A stretch of DNA of 64,000 nucleotides from Hymenobacter sublimis (GTDB lineage: Bacteria; Bacteroidota; Bacteroidia; Cytophagales; Hymenobacteraceae): assembly GCF_023101345.1 (NCBI RefSeq), contig NZ_CP095849.1, positions 28,884 through 92,883 of the forward strand. The letters run 5' to 3'. Below the pieces are notes generated by a model. It had not been told where the DNA came from and ran no database searches. It saw only the letters and a list, made by a program, of their open reading frames with translations. Within the stretch, counting starts at the first letter, position 1. Each line of letters begins with the position of its first letter. Shown here in pieces: positions 8,765 through 16,658 of the stretch. The translations under genes were made by a program, and so were the position numbers.

Positions 8765-9538
8765 TTACTCGACCACCTCAAGGCCCAGCAGCTTCCGCAC
8801 CCCGTTGTACAAGCGACGAATACGGGAGTTCCGGTAGCAGTCCTGGCAGTGGCTGAAGTTCCACAAGCAGTCCACCGTATCCGTGAACATGTGGAAAAGC
8901 AAGCCGACAGCGACAATTTGCGTTGCCGGCCACAGGAGCAGCAGCGCATACACCGGTATGATATGAAAGGAGTGCAGCGGATGGTACCCCACGCTGCAGC
9001 GCAACGGGTCGAAGATGGGTTTTGCCAGCAGGCGGTCCAGGTCAATGGCCATTGTGGCCAACATAACCAGGTAAGCGGTCTGCCACACCAAGGGAAAAAA
9101 CACCAGCGCCAACACGAGCGGAAAAACAAAGTGCAGGCCATAATGGACCAGCGTTTGGGCGCTAAAGAGCTTGGGGGAGGCAAACTGGCCGGGCCCGGGC
9201 GGGGCCATCGGCCGGATGGCGCTGCTTGCGGTATCTGTGGGCGTTGCTTTAGCCTGCCTGCTGCCCGGCCCGACTGCCGGTTCCTTCTTCTCCTTGGCCA
9301 CGCGGTCCTGCGTGCCGGAGGACGTAGCGCGTTCTTCCGCCTTTACCCGCCCCTGCTGGGTAGTGGGCTGCTCCCGGGCAGGGGTGACTGCCGCTGTATC
9401 TCCGCGCTGGGCCTGTGGCGGGTGGTGGTACCCGGGGGCGGCCGAAAACTTAGGGACGACAGCCGATGACCGGCAACCGGCTAAGACCACACCGGTTGCT
9501 AAGACGAGAATAAGGTGGAAAGCAGGTAGTGCGAGCAT
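8765..9538 (-). CDS. Lipoprotein-signal N-terminus fused to a DUF6122 membrane domain
   Basis: A 257-residue protein. The ATG at 9538 starts a lipoprotein-type signal (MLALPAFHLILVLATGVVLAGC). A low-complexity hydrophilic linker rich in Ala, Thr, Lys and Gln follows (about residues 23-115), then a DUF6122-like multi-span domain (LVHYGLHFVFPLVLALVFFP, DLDRLLAKPIFDPLRCSVGYH, HMFTDTVDCLWN). The last part matches the small DUF6122 protein at 24192-24503, including the DLD..A.PIFDP.RCS, H.FH and HM..D...C segments. DUF6122 has no known function; His/Cys/Asp placement in the membrane and location among copper genes suggest metal handling (inference). A second Cys-rich C-terminal motif (CLWNFSHCQDC) follows the last helix. 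Confidence 0.75.
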   Translation of the reverse strand: MLALPAFHLILVLATGVVLAGCRSSAVVPKFSAAPGYHHPPQAQRGDTAAVTPAREQPTTQQGRVKAEERATSSGTQDRVAKEKKEPAVGPGSRQAKATPTDTASSAIRPMAPPGPGQFASPKLFSAQTLVHYGLHFVFPLVLALVFFPLVWQTAYLVMLATMAIDLDRLLAKPIFDPLRCSVGYHPLHSFHIIPVYALLLLWPATQIVAVGLLFHMFTDTVDCLWNFSHCQDCYRNSRIRRLYNGVRKLLGLEVVE

Positions 9539-9642
9539 GGGGGTTGTTAGGGCCACGTAGCGGGCGACGGTGGCCACCTCGGCCGGTAGCGGACTCAGGC
9601 CGCCGGATAGTGCTCTTGGCCACCCACCGTACCCCAAAAGCA

Positions 9643-9673
9643 AAAAGGCAGCTCCGCGAGAGCTGCCTTTTTT
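9643..9673. terminator. Bidirectional intrinsic terminator
   Basis: A perfect 13-bp stem (AAAAAGGCAGCTC at 9643-9655 with GAGCTGCCTTTTT at 9661-9673) around a 5-nt loop. The A-run on one side and T-run on the other let it work in both directions. It lies 17 bp downstream of the minus-strand DUF305 gene and separates it from the next minus-strand gene. Confidence 0.85.
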
Positions 9674-9689
9674 GTGGCTAATCCAAGAC

Positions 9690-10301
9690 CTAGCGGTTGC
9701 GCGTGAGCCAGTTCTGCAGGACACCAATCTCCTGGCGCTGGTCGGCGATGATGGCCTGCGCCAGCTGGCGCATCGTGGCGTTGCGGCCGTGCTGGAGCAA
9801 CGCCTCCGAGTTGTCGATGGCCGCCTGGTGGTGGTCAATCATCATCTGGGCGTAGTCCACGTCGGTGCGCATGGTCATGGTGCGCGCGTTGCTCGCGGCC
9901 ATCATGCGGTCCATGTTGGTTTTCTGAATTTGGTTGAACTGCGGTACCAGCGGCTGCGTGGGCTGGTGGCTGCTCAGGAACGAGTTGAACTGCGTGATTT
10001 CGGCGCGTTGCTTGGTGATGACGTCCTGGGCGATGGTTTTCATTTCCTGGTTGCTGCCCGCGCGAAGTTCTTCCTCGCTCATCTTGATGGCCGCGTCGTG
10101 GTGCAGCACCATCTGGGCGGCAAAGTCGTGGTCGGGGTCCTGGGTCTTGGCCTGCGCGTCCATCTGCGTCATCATGTCCATCATGATTTTCATCAGCGGA
10201 GTGTCATGCTTCATGTCGTCCATGTCGTGGTCTTTGCAGGCCGAAAACAAGGAAACCAGCACTAGCAGAGACAAAATAGGCAAACGGAATAAGCGGTTCA
10301 T
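9690..10301 (-). CDS. DUF305 lipoprotein 1
   Basis: About 203 residues, starting at the second of two near Mets (MNRLFRLPILSLL) with lipobox LFSAC. The mature protein holds two DUF305 repeats, each with the family's HDFAxxMVxHHxxAI-type motif (DHDFAAQMVLHHDAAIKMSE and DYAQMMIDHHQAAIDNSEALL) and many Met/Asp/His residues near the N-terminus (HDMDDMKHD). DUF305 proteins are four-helix, ferritin-like-fold secreted proteins often found with copper genes; a role in binding copper in the periplasm is inferred. The gene follows the AraC gene on the same strand and carries one of the repeated operator motifs upstream. A DUF305 relative occurs at 15895. Confidence 0.85.
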   Translation of the reverse strand: MNRLFRLPILSLLVLVSLFSACKDHDMDDMKHDTPLMKIMMDMMTQMDAQAKTQDPDHDFAAQMVLHHDAAIKMSEEELRAGSNQEMKTIAQDVITKQRAEITQFNSFLSSHQPTQPLVPQFNQIQKTNMDRMMAASNARTMTMRTDVDYAQMMIDHHQAAIDNSEALLQHGRNATMRQLAQAIIADQRQEIGVLQNWLTRNR

Positions 10302-10361
10302 GCGCACGGTCGATGGGGTCTGATGGTAAGCAATATAAACGCCCTGGCTACCCGCCCGGTT

Positions 10362-10394
10362 TTTACACCGTTGGCCTTTTTGCTTGCATAATTT
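10362..10394 (-). promoter_or_regulatory. Putative copper-regulon operator, site 1 (upstream of DUF305 gene)
   Basis: Read on the minus strand: AAATTATGCAA (10394-10384), a 16-bp spacer, then TGTAAA (10367-10362). It sits between the end of the AraC gene (10401) and the DUF305 start. A weak -7-like box (TATATTGC, 10337-10330) begins 30 bp further on. It matches the consensus seen at six other places in the island. Confidence 0.7.
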
Positions 10395-10400
10395 CCGAGG

Positions 10401-11033
10401 CTACAGCAGCGAGTCCAGGCTGCGCCGGGCATGGCTGGCGGGTCCGAGCCGTTGAAATTCCGAGGGCGTCAGGCCCGTCACCTGCCCAAACTGCCGCGAG
10501 AGGTGGGCCGGGGAGCTGTAGCCCAGCTGTCCCGCCACCTGGGCAATGGTCAGCTCGCCATAGCCAATGAGCTCCTTGGCGCGCTCCACCTTTTGGCGGA
10601 TGATGAACTTCTCAATGGTCAGGCCTTCCTCGGAGGAGAACAGGTGCGACAGGTAATGGTAGTCGCGCCCCAGGTGCTGAACCAGGTAATCCGAGTAGGT
10701 GAGCAGGCGGGGGCCCGGCTCGGGATAATGAATGAGCGTCACCAGCAGGGTCTTAATCTGCTCCACGAGTTGGGCCCGCGGGTCTTCGAGCAGGGCAAAG
10801 CCCGCCGCCAGCAGGCTGGCGCGCACGGGCTCCAGGTCCGGCGCCTGGCCATCGGCAGTCGTCACGTCGGCCTCGCCCAGCACGACGCGCTGCACCTGCA
10901 GGCCCAGGGCCGTCAGGTCTTCCGTCACCACCCGGATGCACTGGGGGCAGACCATGTTCTTAATCAGCAGCCGGTGGGTGCCGGGGGCGGGCAGCGTGAA
11001 GCCGGAGCGGAGTTGGGAGTTCATGAGCGGCAT
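10401..11033 (-). CDS. AraC-family regulator with HMA-like N-terminal metal site
   Basis: A 210-residue regulator. Residues about 20-85 look like a heavy-metal-associated (HMA) fold: HRLLIKNMVCPQCIRVV contains a CxxC at the position where HMA domains have GMTCxxC, and the region ends with AAGFALLED as in HMA domains. The C-terminal half is an AraC-type double helix-turn-helix (LTYSDYLVQHLGRDYHYLSHLF, then LTIAQVAGQLGYSSPAHLSRQF and GLTPSEFQRL). The likely job is to sense Cu+ or Ag+ through the CxxC and activate nearby genes (inference). It lies directly downstream of the cupredoxin and copA genes, and an operator motif follows its stop. A paralogue lies at 24516. Confidence 0.85.
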   Translation of the reverse strand: MPLMNSQLRSGFTLPAPGTHRLLIKNMVCPQCIRVVTEDLTALGLQVQRVVLGEADVTTADGQAPDLEPVRASLLAAGFALLEDPRAQLVEQIKTLLVTLIHYPEPGPRLLTYSDYLVQHLGRDYHYLSHLFSSEEGLTIEKFIIRQKVERAKELIGYGELTIAQVAGQLGYSSPAHLSRQFGQVTGLTPSEFQRLGPASHARRSLDSLL

Positions 11034-11411
11034 CTATTTTACGACCAGGCTACCGCGCAGCATGCCCATGCCGCAGGTAAACGTAAAGGTACCGGCCTGC
11101 TGGGGCAGCAGCTCCACCAGCGTCGTTTTGAAAGCCGGCAGGTCGCGGCGGATGCTGAAGTCGGGCATGAGCAGCTCCTCCGAGCAGGAGTTTTCCTCGT
11201 CGCGGTAGAAGCTCAGCTGCACGGGCTTTCCGCGTTCCACTTCAATCACGTCGGGCGAGTAGCCGCCCTTGACTGTGATGTCCACTTCCTGCACGCCGCT
11301 GGAGGTAGAAACGGCCGCAGCCGTCTGGCGGGCGGAAAAGAAGAAGTACCAGATGACAAAAGCCGACAGTGCCAGGCCCGTCAGCGTCACGATGATTTCG
11401 GTGGTATCCAT
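11034..11411 (-). CDS. Membrane-anchored cupredoxin-domain protein
   Basis: A 125-residue protein: one N-terminal membrane helix (EIIVTLTGLALSAFVIWYFFF), then a beta-rich cupredoxin domain (VDITVKGGYSPDVIEVERGKPVQLSFYRDEENSCSEELLMPDF ... GTFTFTCGMGMLRGSLVV). The CSEE segment and the FTCGMGM segment supply Cys/Met ligands at the places where plastocyanin-like proteins bind copper. It could accept copper from, or hand it to, the CopA pump encoded 3 bp upstream. Immediately followed by the AraC gene, so copA, cupredoxin and regulator probably form one transcript. Confidence 0.82.
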   Translation of the reverse strand: MDTTEIIVTLTGLALSAFVIWYFFFSARQTAAAVSTSSGVQEVDITVKGGYSPDVIEVERGKPVQLSFYRDEENSCSEELLMPDFSIRRDLPAFKTTLVELLPQQAGTFTFTCGMGMLRGSLVVK

Positions 11412-11414
11412 GGC

Positions 11415-13688
11415 TTAGTTCTTAGCGGGGGAGAAGCTGCGCAGGCGCAGCGAGTTGGTGAGCACCGACACCGAGCTCAGGGCCATGGCCCCGGCCGCGA
11501 GCATGGGCGAGAGCAAAATGCCGAAGAAGGGGTAGAGCAGCCCCGCCGCCACCGGAATGCCCAGCGTGTTGTAGATGAAGGCGAAAAACAGGTTCTGCTT
11601 AATAGTGCGGATGGTCTGGCGCGAGAGCTCAATGGCCGTGACCACGCCCTGCAAATCCGAGCGCATGAGCGTGATGCCGGCCGCCTCCATGGCCACGTCG
11701 GTGCCGCCGCCCATGGCCAAACCGATGTCGGCCTGGGCCAGGGCCGGCGCGTCGTTGATGCCGTCGCCCACCATGGCCACGATGCGCCCTTCGGCCTGCA
11801 GCTCTTTGACTTTACCGGCCTTGCCACTGGGCAGCACCTCGGCGAAGTAGCGCGTGATGCCTACCTGCGCGGCTACCTGGGCCGCCGTCTGGGGGTTGTC
11901 GCCCGTCATCATCACCACCTCGATGCCCATGGCCTGCAGGCGCTTGATGGCCGCAGCCGACGTGTCGCGCACGGTGTCGGCCACCCCGATGAGGCCCACG
12001 GCCTGCTGGTTAACGGCGACGTAGAGCACCGTTTTGGCCTGGCCCAGCAGCTCGTCAGCTTGCCGGCGCACGGCAGGCGAGAGGCTGATGCCGGCCTCGT
12101 CGAGCAGGCGGAAGTTGCCGATGAGCACGGCCTGCCCGTTGACGGACGCCTGCGCGCCTTTGCCCTCGATGGCCTGAAAACCGGTGGCCGGAATGGCCGG
12201 GGCCTGCTGGGCATCGGCGTAGCGCACCACGGCTTCGGCCAGCGGGTGCTCGCTCTGCCGCTCCACGGCGGCCACTACCTGCAGCAGCTGGCCCGCGTTC
12301 TGCCCCTCGGCGGGCACAAAGTCCGTCACGGCCGGTTCGCCACGCGTGATGGTGCCGGTTTTGTCGAGCAGCACGGTGTTTACCTGGTGGGCTTTTTCCA
12401 GGGCCTCGGCGTTGCGAATGAGCACGCCGTGCTCGGCGCCCTTGCCGGTGCTGACCATGATGGCCGTGGGCGTGGCCAGCCCCAGCGCGCAGGGACAGGC
12501 AATGATGAGCACGGCCACGAAGTTGACCAAGGCCAGCGGAAGGCGGGCTTCCACCGGGGCCAGGTCAAACCAGAGCACGAAGGTGAGGATGGCAATGACC
12601 ACCACCGTGGGCACGAAAATGGCGCTGACCTTATCCGCCAGCCGCTGGATGGGCGCCCGGCTGCCCTGGGCGTCTTCCACCAGCTTCACAATCTGCGAGA
12701 GCATGGTGTCGGCCCCCACCTTGGTCACCCGGAAGCGGAACGAGCCCGTTTTGTTGAGCGTGGCGCCGAATACCGGGTCGCCGGTCTTCTTTTCCACCGG
12801 CAGGCTTTCGCCCGTGAGCATGGCCTCGTCCACGGCCGAGCGGCCTTCTTCAATAACGCCGTCGGTAGCTACCTTCTCGCCGGGGCGCACCACGACGAGG
12901 TCGCCCAGCTGCACCTGCTCGATGGGCACGTCCACCTCCTGGCCGTCGGGCCGCACCACCCGGGCCGTTTTGGCCTGCAAGCCCATCAGCGCCTTGATAG
13001 CGGCCGACGTTTGCGTCTTGGCCCGCAGCTCCAGCACTTTGCCCAGCAGAATCAGGGCAATGATGGTGGCCGTGGTGTCGTAGTACACTTCGGGCATCAG
13101 GCCCCGGCGCATAAACCAGCCCGGCACTACCGTAGCTGCGAGGCTATACAGAAAAGCCGCGCCCGTGCCCACGGCAATGAGCGTATCCATGTTGGCGGCG
13201 CGGTGCTTGAAGCCGTTCCAGGCCGAGGTGAAGAATTCGCGCCCGCTGTAGAACAGCACCGGCAGGGTCAGCACCAACAGCCCATAGTTCAGCCACTGCA
13301 TGTTGACGCGGGCCATCATGGCGGGCCAGAGCATGAGCATGCTCAGGGGCATGATGACGATGGCCAGCACCGTGGCTACCCAGAAGCGGCGCTTGAGCTT
13401 GACGTAGGCGAGGGCCTTTTGCTGGTCAATTTCCGCCTGCCGGTCGGCGGCGCTGGTGTCTGGCGCGCGCTCGGTTACGCCGTAGCCGGCCTTGACTACG
13501 GCCTCTTTTAAGGTGGCCGGGGTGGCCTGGGCGGGCAGGTATTCAATCGTCGCTTTTTCGGTAGCGAAGTTGACCATGGCCCGCTGCACCCCGGGCGTGC
13601 GGGTCAGGGACTTCTCAACGAAGGACGCGCACGAGGCGCAGGTCATGCCTTCGATGTCGAGGGTTTCGGTCTTGGTCGTTGGTTCCAT
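11415..13688 (-). CDS. copA: Cu+-exporting P1B-type ATPase CopA
   Basis: A 757-residue copper pump of the inner membrane. One N-terminal HMA domain carries GMTCASC (Cys17 and Cys20). The metal-binding transmembrane motif CPC is at residues 398-400 (IIACPCALGLATPT), the phosphorylated Asp is D442 in DKTGT, the TGES motif is in MLTGESLPVEKK, and the hinge motif GDGINDAPAL is present, as in Cu+-ATPases of group IB-1. All key residues are intact and length is normal. It heads a minus-strand operon with a cupredoxin and an AraC/HMA-like regulator. Two copies of the repeated operator motif lie upstream, the nearer at the right distance from a -7-like box. Confidence 0.96.
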   Translation of the reverse strand: MEPTTKTETLDIEGMTCASCASFVEKSLTRTPGVQRAMVNFATEKATIEYLPAQATPATLKEAVVKAGYGVTERAPDTSAADRQAEIDQQKALAYVKLKRRFWVATVLAIVIMPLSMLMLWPAMMARVNMQWLNYGLLVLTLPVLFYSGREFFTSAWNGFKHRAANMDTLIAVGTGAAFLYSLAATVVPGWFMRRGLMPEVYYDTTATIIALILLGKVLELRAKTQTSAAIKALMGLQAKTARVVRPDGQEVDVPIEQVQLGDLVVVRPGEKVATDGVIEEGRSAVDEAMLTGESLPVEKKTGDPVFGATLNKTGSFRFRVTKVGADTMLSQIVKLVEDAQGSRAPIQRLADKVSAIFVPTVVVIAILTFVLWFDLAPVEARLPLALVNFVAVLIIACPCALGLATPTAIMVSTGKGAEHGVLIRNAEALEKAHQVNTVLLDKTGTITRGEPAVTDFVPAEGQNAGQLLQVVAAVERQSEHPLAEAVVRYADAQQAPAIPATGFQAIEGKGAQASVNGQAVLIGNFRLLDEAGISLSPAVRRQADELLGQAKTVLYVAVNQQAVGLIGVADTVRDTSAAAIKRLQAMGIEVVMMTGDNPQTAAQVAAQVGITRYFAEVLPSGKAGKVKELQAEGRIVAMVGDGINDAPALAQADIGLAMGGGTDVAMEAAGITLMRSDLQGVVTAIELSRQTIRTIKQNLFFAFIYNTLGIPVAAGLLYPFFGILLSPMLAAGAMALSSVSVLTNSLRLRSFSPAKN

Positions 13689-13757
13689 AGAAATAAGCAG
13701 CCGTAGTGCTGCATTGGGCCGGGAAACCCAAGGCTCCCTAGGCTAGAATGTACAGTA

Positions 13758-13765
13758 CAAAGGAA
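13758..13765 (-). promoter_or_regulatory. Candidate -7 box of the copA promoter
   Basis: On the minus strand TTCCTTTG, seven of eight matches to the spaced Bacteroidetes -7 pattern TAnnTTTG. It begins 27 bp after the distal half of operator site 2b and leaves a leader of about 65 nt before the copA start. Confidence 0.5.
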
Positions 13766-13786
13766 CGGCGCCCCTGCGGCGGGGTT

Positions 13787-13819
13787 AGTACGGAATCTCA
13801 CCCGAAACTTGCATAATTT
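13787..13819 (-). promoter_or_regulatory. Putative copper-regulon operator, site 2b (proximal to copA)
   Basis: On the minus strand AAATTATGCAA (13819-13809), 16-bp spacer, then CGTACT (13792-13787), a diverged form of TGTAAA/TGTACC. It is the nearer of two tandem copies in front of copA. Confidence 0.65.
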
Positions 13820-13842
13820 GCACGTTGCAGGTGGACAAGGGA

Positions 13843-13875
13843 TTTACATAATCCGGCCGAAGGCTTGCATAATTT
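13843..13875 (-). promoter_or_regulatory. Putative copper-regulon operator, site 2a (distal to copA)
   Basis: On the minus strand AAATTATGCAA (13875-13865), 16-bp spacer, TGTAAA (13848-13843). It is a perfect match to the consensus, offset from site 2b by 56 bp, and so could bind a second regulator dimer. Together with 2b it lies in the 379-bp copA/14068 intergenic region; the rest of that region shows only a -7 box for the rightward gene. Confidence 0.7.
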
Positions 13876-14040
13876 TGCGCTGCTTGCCGGGGGCTTTTTT
13901 CCCTGACTGCCGCCTAAAACAGCCTGATGGCCATTTGCGGTCCTTTTTCGCAGGTTAAGCGGCCACCCACAGGAACGGCCCGGAAACTCTTTATTTAGAA
14001 ATGGGGTAGATAAGCGGTACCGCCTTTTCGTGGAGAAGTC

Positions 14041-14048
14041 TACTTTTG
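14041..14048 (+). promoter_or_regulatory. -7 promoter box for the 14068 gene
   Basis: TACTTTTG, a full match to TAnnTTTG, 19 bp before the start codon at 14068. The same octamer serves as the -7 box behind the operators at 25636 and 26422. I could not find the operator motif at the matching distance here. Confidence 0.55.
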
Positions 14049-14067
14049 CGGTTGCTTAGCGCCTGTC

Positions 14068-14550
14068 ATGTTCCGTAGCCTGTTCCCCTTCCGCCGTTTG
14101 CTGGCGACGAGCTTCCTGCTCGTCTTCGTCAACGTGTTCGTGGGCCAGTGCTACTGCGCCACGCTTAACCCAGTGCAAGCGGCCCCGGTGGCCAAGGTCA
14201 CCCCGCCGCAGAAGCCTTCACACCCTGGCTGCCACGGTCACGGCAATGCCACGGCAAAGCAGCAACCCACCAAGACCAAGCAGGACCATGCCCAGCACAA
14301 CTCCAAGCCCGTGGGCAAGGATGACTGCTGCAAGGACAACTCGGCTGCTATCCTTAAGTCCCTCACAACGCCGGCTGAAAAGCAGCTGATGACACCCGCG
14401 CCGGCCTTGTTGCCGGCCAGCAGCGACTTCTTTTTCCGGCCCGCTGCCGGACAGTGGGACCGCACCCACTCGGTCGTTCTGGTGCTCCGCGAGCACCTGC
14501 CCCCCAAAATACCCGACATCCGCATCTTTATTCAGTCCCTGACGGTCTGA
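14068..14550 (+). CDS. Small secreted Cys/His protein (HYC_CC_PP-like)
   Basis: A 160-residue protein with an N-terminal hydrophobic signal/anchor (LLATSFLLVFVNVFVGQCYCATL). Downstream it has a His/Cys patch (HPGCHGHGN), a CC pair (KDDCCKDN) and a conserved-looking end (REHLPPKIPDIRIFIQSLTV). A Cys-x-Cys start, CC middle and PP end is the pattern of the HYC_CC_PP family found beside metal-resistance genes in Bacteroidota; I assign it from motifs only. It is divergent from copA, has its own -7 box, and is followed by a hairpin at 14567-14610. Periplasmic copper binding is inferred. Confidence 0.65.
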   Translation: MFRSLFPFRRLLATSFLLVFVNVFVGQCYCATLNPVQAAPVAKVTPPQKPSHPGCHGHGNATAKQQPTKTKQDHAQHNSKPVGKDDCCKDNSAAILKSLTTPAEKQLMTPAPALLPASSDFFFRPAAGQWDRTHSVVLVLREHLPPKIPDIRIFIQSLTV

Positions 14551-14566
14551 TTGATTTGACGCGCCC

Positions 14567-14610
14567 AAGGCTCGCCCTGGCATAGCTCTGCTATGTCCGG
14601 GGCGGGCCTT
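14567..14610 (+). terminator. Terminator-like hairpin
   Basis: A long imperfect stem from AAGGCTCGCCC to GGGCGGGCCTT with inner arms ATAGC/GCTAT, followed by only three Ts. It lies 17 bp after the stop of the Cys/His protein and could end its transcript or protect the 3' end. Confidence 0.45.
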
Positions 14611-14684
14611 TGCATTGTCGTGTCCGCCCGGCGCTTAGCTGCCCCCTCCCTCCTTCATCTTCCTGGTTTTACCCTCGCCTGACA

Positions 14685-14816
14685 ATGAAAAGTTGTTGCG
14701 AAGAAGCCGGCGCACCCGCCCCCCTAGGCCCGGTTCGCCGCCTGCTGTCCTACCTGCTCTACGCCGCGGTAGCTGCCGGGCTGGGCATCGTGCTCTGGCA
14801 GCAGTTTCAGGCCTAG
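14685..14816 (+). CDS. 43-residue membrane mini-protein with a CC motif
   Basis: Starts at ATG 14685. The sequence MKSCCEEAGAPAPLGPVRRL precedes one membrane helix (LLSYLLYAAVAAGLGIVLWQQ). A vicinal CC near the N-terminus, at or before the membrane, and a place between two metal genes suggest a small copper-binding or regulatory membrane peptide. Nothing about its function is established. It is easily missed because of its size; the Met-Lys start and clean helix-plus-tail architecture argue that it is real. Confidence 0.55.
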   Translation: MKSCCEEAGAPAPLGPVRRLLSYLLYAAVAAGLGIVLWQQFQA

Positions 14817-14884
14817 CCGCCCGGCAGCAGCGCCCCGGACTACTGGATATAGTCTCCCCATCAGTTTAACCCCATTCCCCTTTT

Positions 14885-15832
14885 ATGCACCGCATACCGC
14901 TTTCCCTGCTGGCCCTGGCCGGCCTGCTCACCGCCAGCAGCTGCTCGTCCGAAACCGAGTCCAGCAAAACCACCGACACCGTCACCACGCCCACCAACGG
15001 CCCGGCCGAAGGCACCGCCGAGCATGGCGGGGGCCACACCTACGCCTGCCCCATGCACCCGGAAATCACCAGCACCAAAGAGGGCGACAAGTGCCCCAAG
15101 TGCGGCATGAACCTGGAACACAACGACAAGGTGGCCAACGGCAAAACTTACGAAATGAAGCTGGTGCCCACGCCCACGCAGGTGACGGCCGGGCAGCCCA
15201 CCACGCTGGCCTTCACGCCCGTGGAGACGGGCAAAGGCTCCGCACCCGTGCCCCTGGACGTGGTGCACGAAAAGAAGATTCACCTCATCATCGTCAGCAA
15301 GGACCTGGGCCAGTTCTACCACGAGCACCCCGAGTACACGGCTGAGGGCGACTACAAAGTGCAGTACACCTTCCCCAAGGGCGGCGACTACGTGCTGTTT
15401 CAGGACTATACGCCTACCGGCTCGGGGCACCAGCTCGGTCGCCAGCCCCTCACCGTGAAGGGCGCAGCCTATGCGCCGGTCAAGTTCAAGAACGACGACA
15501 TGCAATGGGAGAAGGACGGCTATAAGGCCACCCTCGCCTTCGACAAAGACCTGAAAGTGGGCCAGCTGCTGGGCATGAAAATCAACATCAGCAAGGACGG
15601 CCAGCCGGTGACGGACCTCGCCAACTACCTCGGCGCGCTGGGCCACGTGGTGGTAATCAGCGAGGACACCGAGCAGTACCTGCACGTGCATCCCAACGAC
15701 CAGGCCGACAAAGGCCCCAACATCGGCTTCAACACCAACTTCGAAAAGCCCGGACTGTACCGCGTGTTCCTCCAGTTTAACCACGCCGGTAAGATTCACA
15801 CCGGTGACTTCACCATCAACGTGAAGGCCTAG
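14885..15832 (+). CDS. Lipoprotein with heavy-metal-binding domain
   Basis: A 315-residue lipoprotein (signal MHRIPLSLLALAGLLTASSC, acylated Cys20). Residues about 53-78 form a heavy-metal-binding domain of the YACPMHPE...CPKCGM type (CPMHPEITSTKEGDKCPKCG), which is common in front of RND adaptors. The rest is two beta-sandwich-like segments rich in His (YHEHPEY, YLHVHPND) of the sort seen in secreted copper-associated proteins. It lies upstream of a DUF305 gene and a second protein with the same metal motif, on the same strand, and probably buffers copper in the periplasm or at the outer membrane. Confidence 0.8.
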   Translation: MHRIPLSLLALAGLLTASSCSSETESSKTTDTVTTPTNGPAEGTAEHGGGHTYACPMHPEITSTKEGDKCPKCGMNLEHNDKVANGKTYEMKLVPTPTQVTAGQPTTLAFTPVETGKGSAPVPLDVVHEKKIHLIIVSKDLGQFYHEHPEYTAEGDYKVQYTFPKGGDYVLFQDYTPTGSGHQLGRQPLTVKGAAYAPVKFKNDDMQWEKDGYKATLAFDKDLKVGQLLGMKINISKDGQPVTDLANYLGALGHVVVISEDTEQYLHVHPNDQADKGPNIGFNTNFEKPGLYRVFLQFNHAGKIHTGDFTINVKA

Positions 15833-15894
15833 CGTGTGGGCTGGCCCCCTTCCGGCTTGCCTCTCTCTTTCTTCAACTTTCCCCAACCACACCC

Positions 15895-16617
15895 ATGAAA
15901 AAGTCCGCTTTTTTCCTCGCAGCCCTTTGCTCGGGCTCCCTGCTGGTTGCCAGCTGCAACAGCGACAAGGCCGCCGATTCGACGGCTACTACCACCGAAA
16001 CGACCACCGCCGAGGGCACCGCCTCCGGTGACATGGCCGGCATGGACCACTCCGCCGGGGCTACGGGCAGCGCCGCGGCCGGCGACTCGCCCCAACTGGT
16101 GGCCATGAACGAGATGATGCAGAAGATGCACGCCAGCAAGCCCAAGGGCAACACCGACCACGACTTCGCCCACCACATGCTGGAGCACCACAAGGGCGCT
16201 GTTGTCATGGCCGACATTCAGCTGCGCGACGGCAAAGACGCCACCATGCGCCAGATGGCCGAGAAAATCAAAGCCGACCAGCAAAAGGAAATCGCCGAGC
16301 TGGAAGCGGCCGCCACCCGCCTCGACAACGCCCCGACCAACTACAAGCCCAACGACCCCACGGACCCCTTCACCAGCAAGATGAAGGCCTCGATGGACGC
16401 CATGATGCCGATGCCAAAAAGCGTGGCCGACCCGGACATGAACTTCAACATGCTCATGACCATGCACCACCAGAGCGCCGTGGACATGGCCAAGGCCGAG
16501 CTGGCCCACGGCAAAGACACCAAGCTCAAGCAGATGGCCCAGCAGATAATAGATGCCCAGGAGAAGGAAATAGCGGCCTTCAAGGACTGGCACAATAAGA
16601 ACGCCGACAAAATGTAG
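15895..16617 (+). CDS. DUF305 lipoprotein 2
   Basis: A 240-residue lipoprotein (MKKSAFFLAALCSGSLLVASC, Cys21). It holds two DUF305 units: DHDFAHHMLEHHKGAVVMAD and DMNFNMLMTMHHQSAVDMAK, each followed by the KQMA(Q/E)KI-type helix. There are Met/His-rich patches near the N-terminus (MAGMDHSAG). Longer than the paralogue at 9690. It lies 62 bp after the metal-binding lipoprotein and before the 16659 gene, so a common transcript is likely. Probably a periplasmic copper-binding four-helix protein (inference). Confidence 0.85.
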   Translation: MKKSAFFLAALCSGSLLVASCNSDKAADSTATTTETTTAEGTASGDMAGMDHSAGATGSAAAGDSPQLVAMNEMMQKMHASKPKGNTDHDFAHHMLEHHKGAVVMADIQLRDGKDATMRQMAEKIKADQQKEIAELEAAATRLDNAPTNYKPNDPTDPFTSKMKASMDAMMPMPKSVADPDMNFNMLMTMHHQSAVDMAKAELAHGKDTKLKQMAQQIIDAQEKEIAAFKDWHNKNADKM

Positions 16618-16658
16618 CCCGAAGGCTACTCCAACCCACTTTACTCATAACCCCTCCC

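Noticed and set aside
10431..13511. A 1026-codon open frame antisense to copA and the araC gene
   Set aside because: It mirrors copA's codon bias; the translation is low-complexity His/Gly/Ala/Arg sequence with no domain. A shadow of a high-GC gene.
13988..14020. A copy of the copper operator in front of the 14068 gene
   Set aside because: At the right distance from the -7 box the bases (TCTTTATTTAG...GGTAC) do not match the AAATYATGCAA half.
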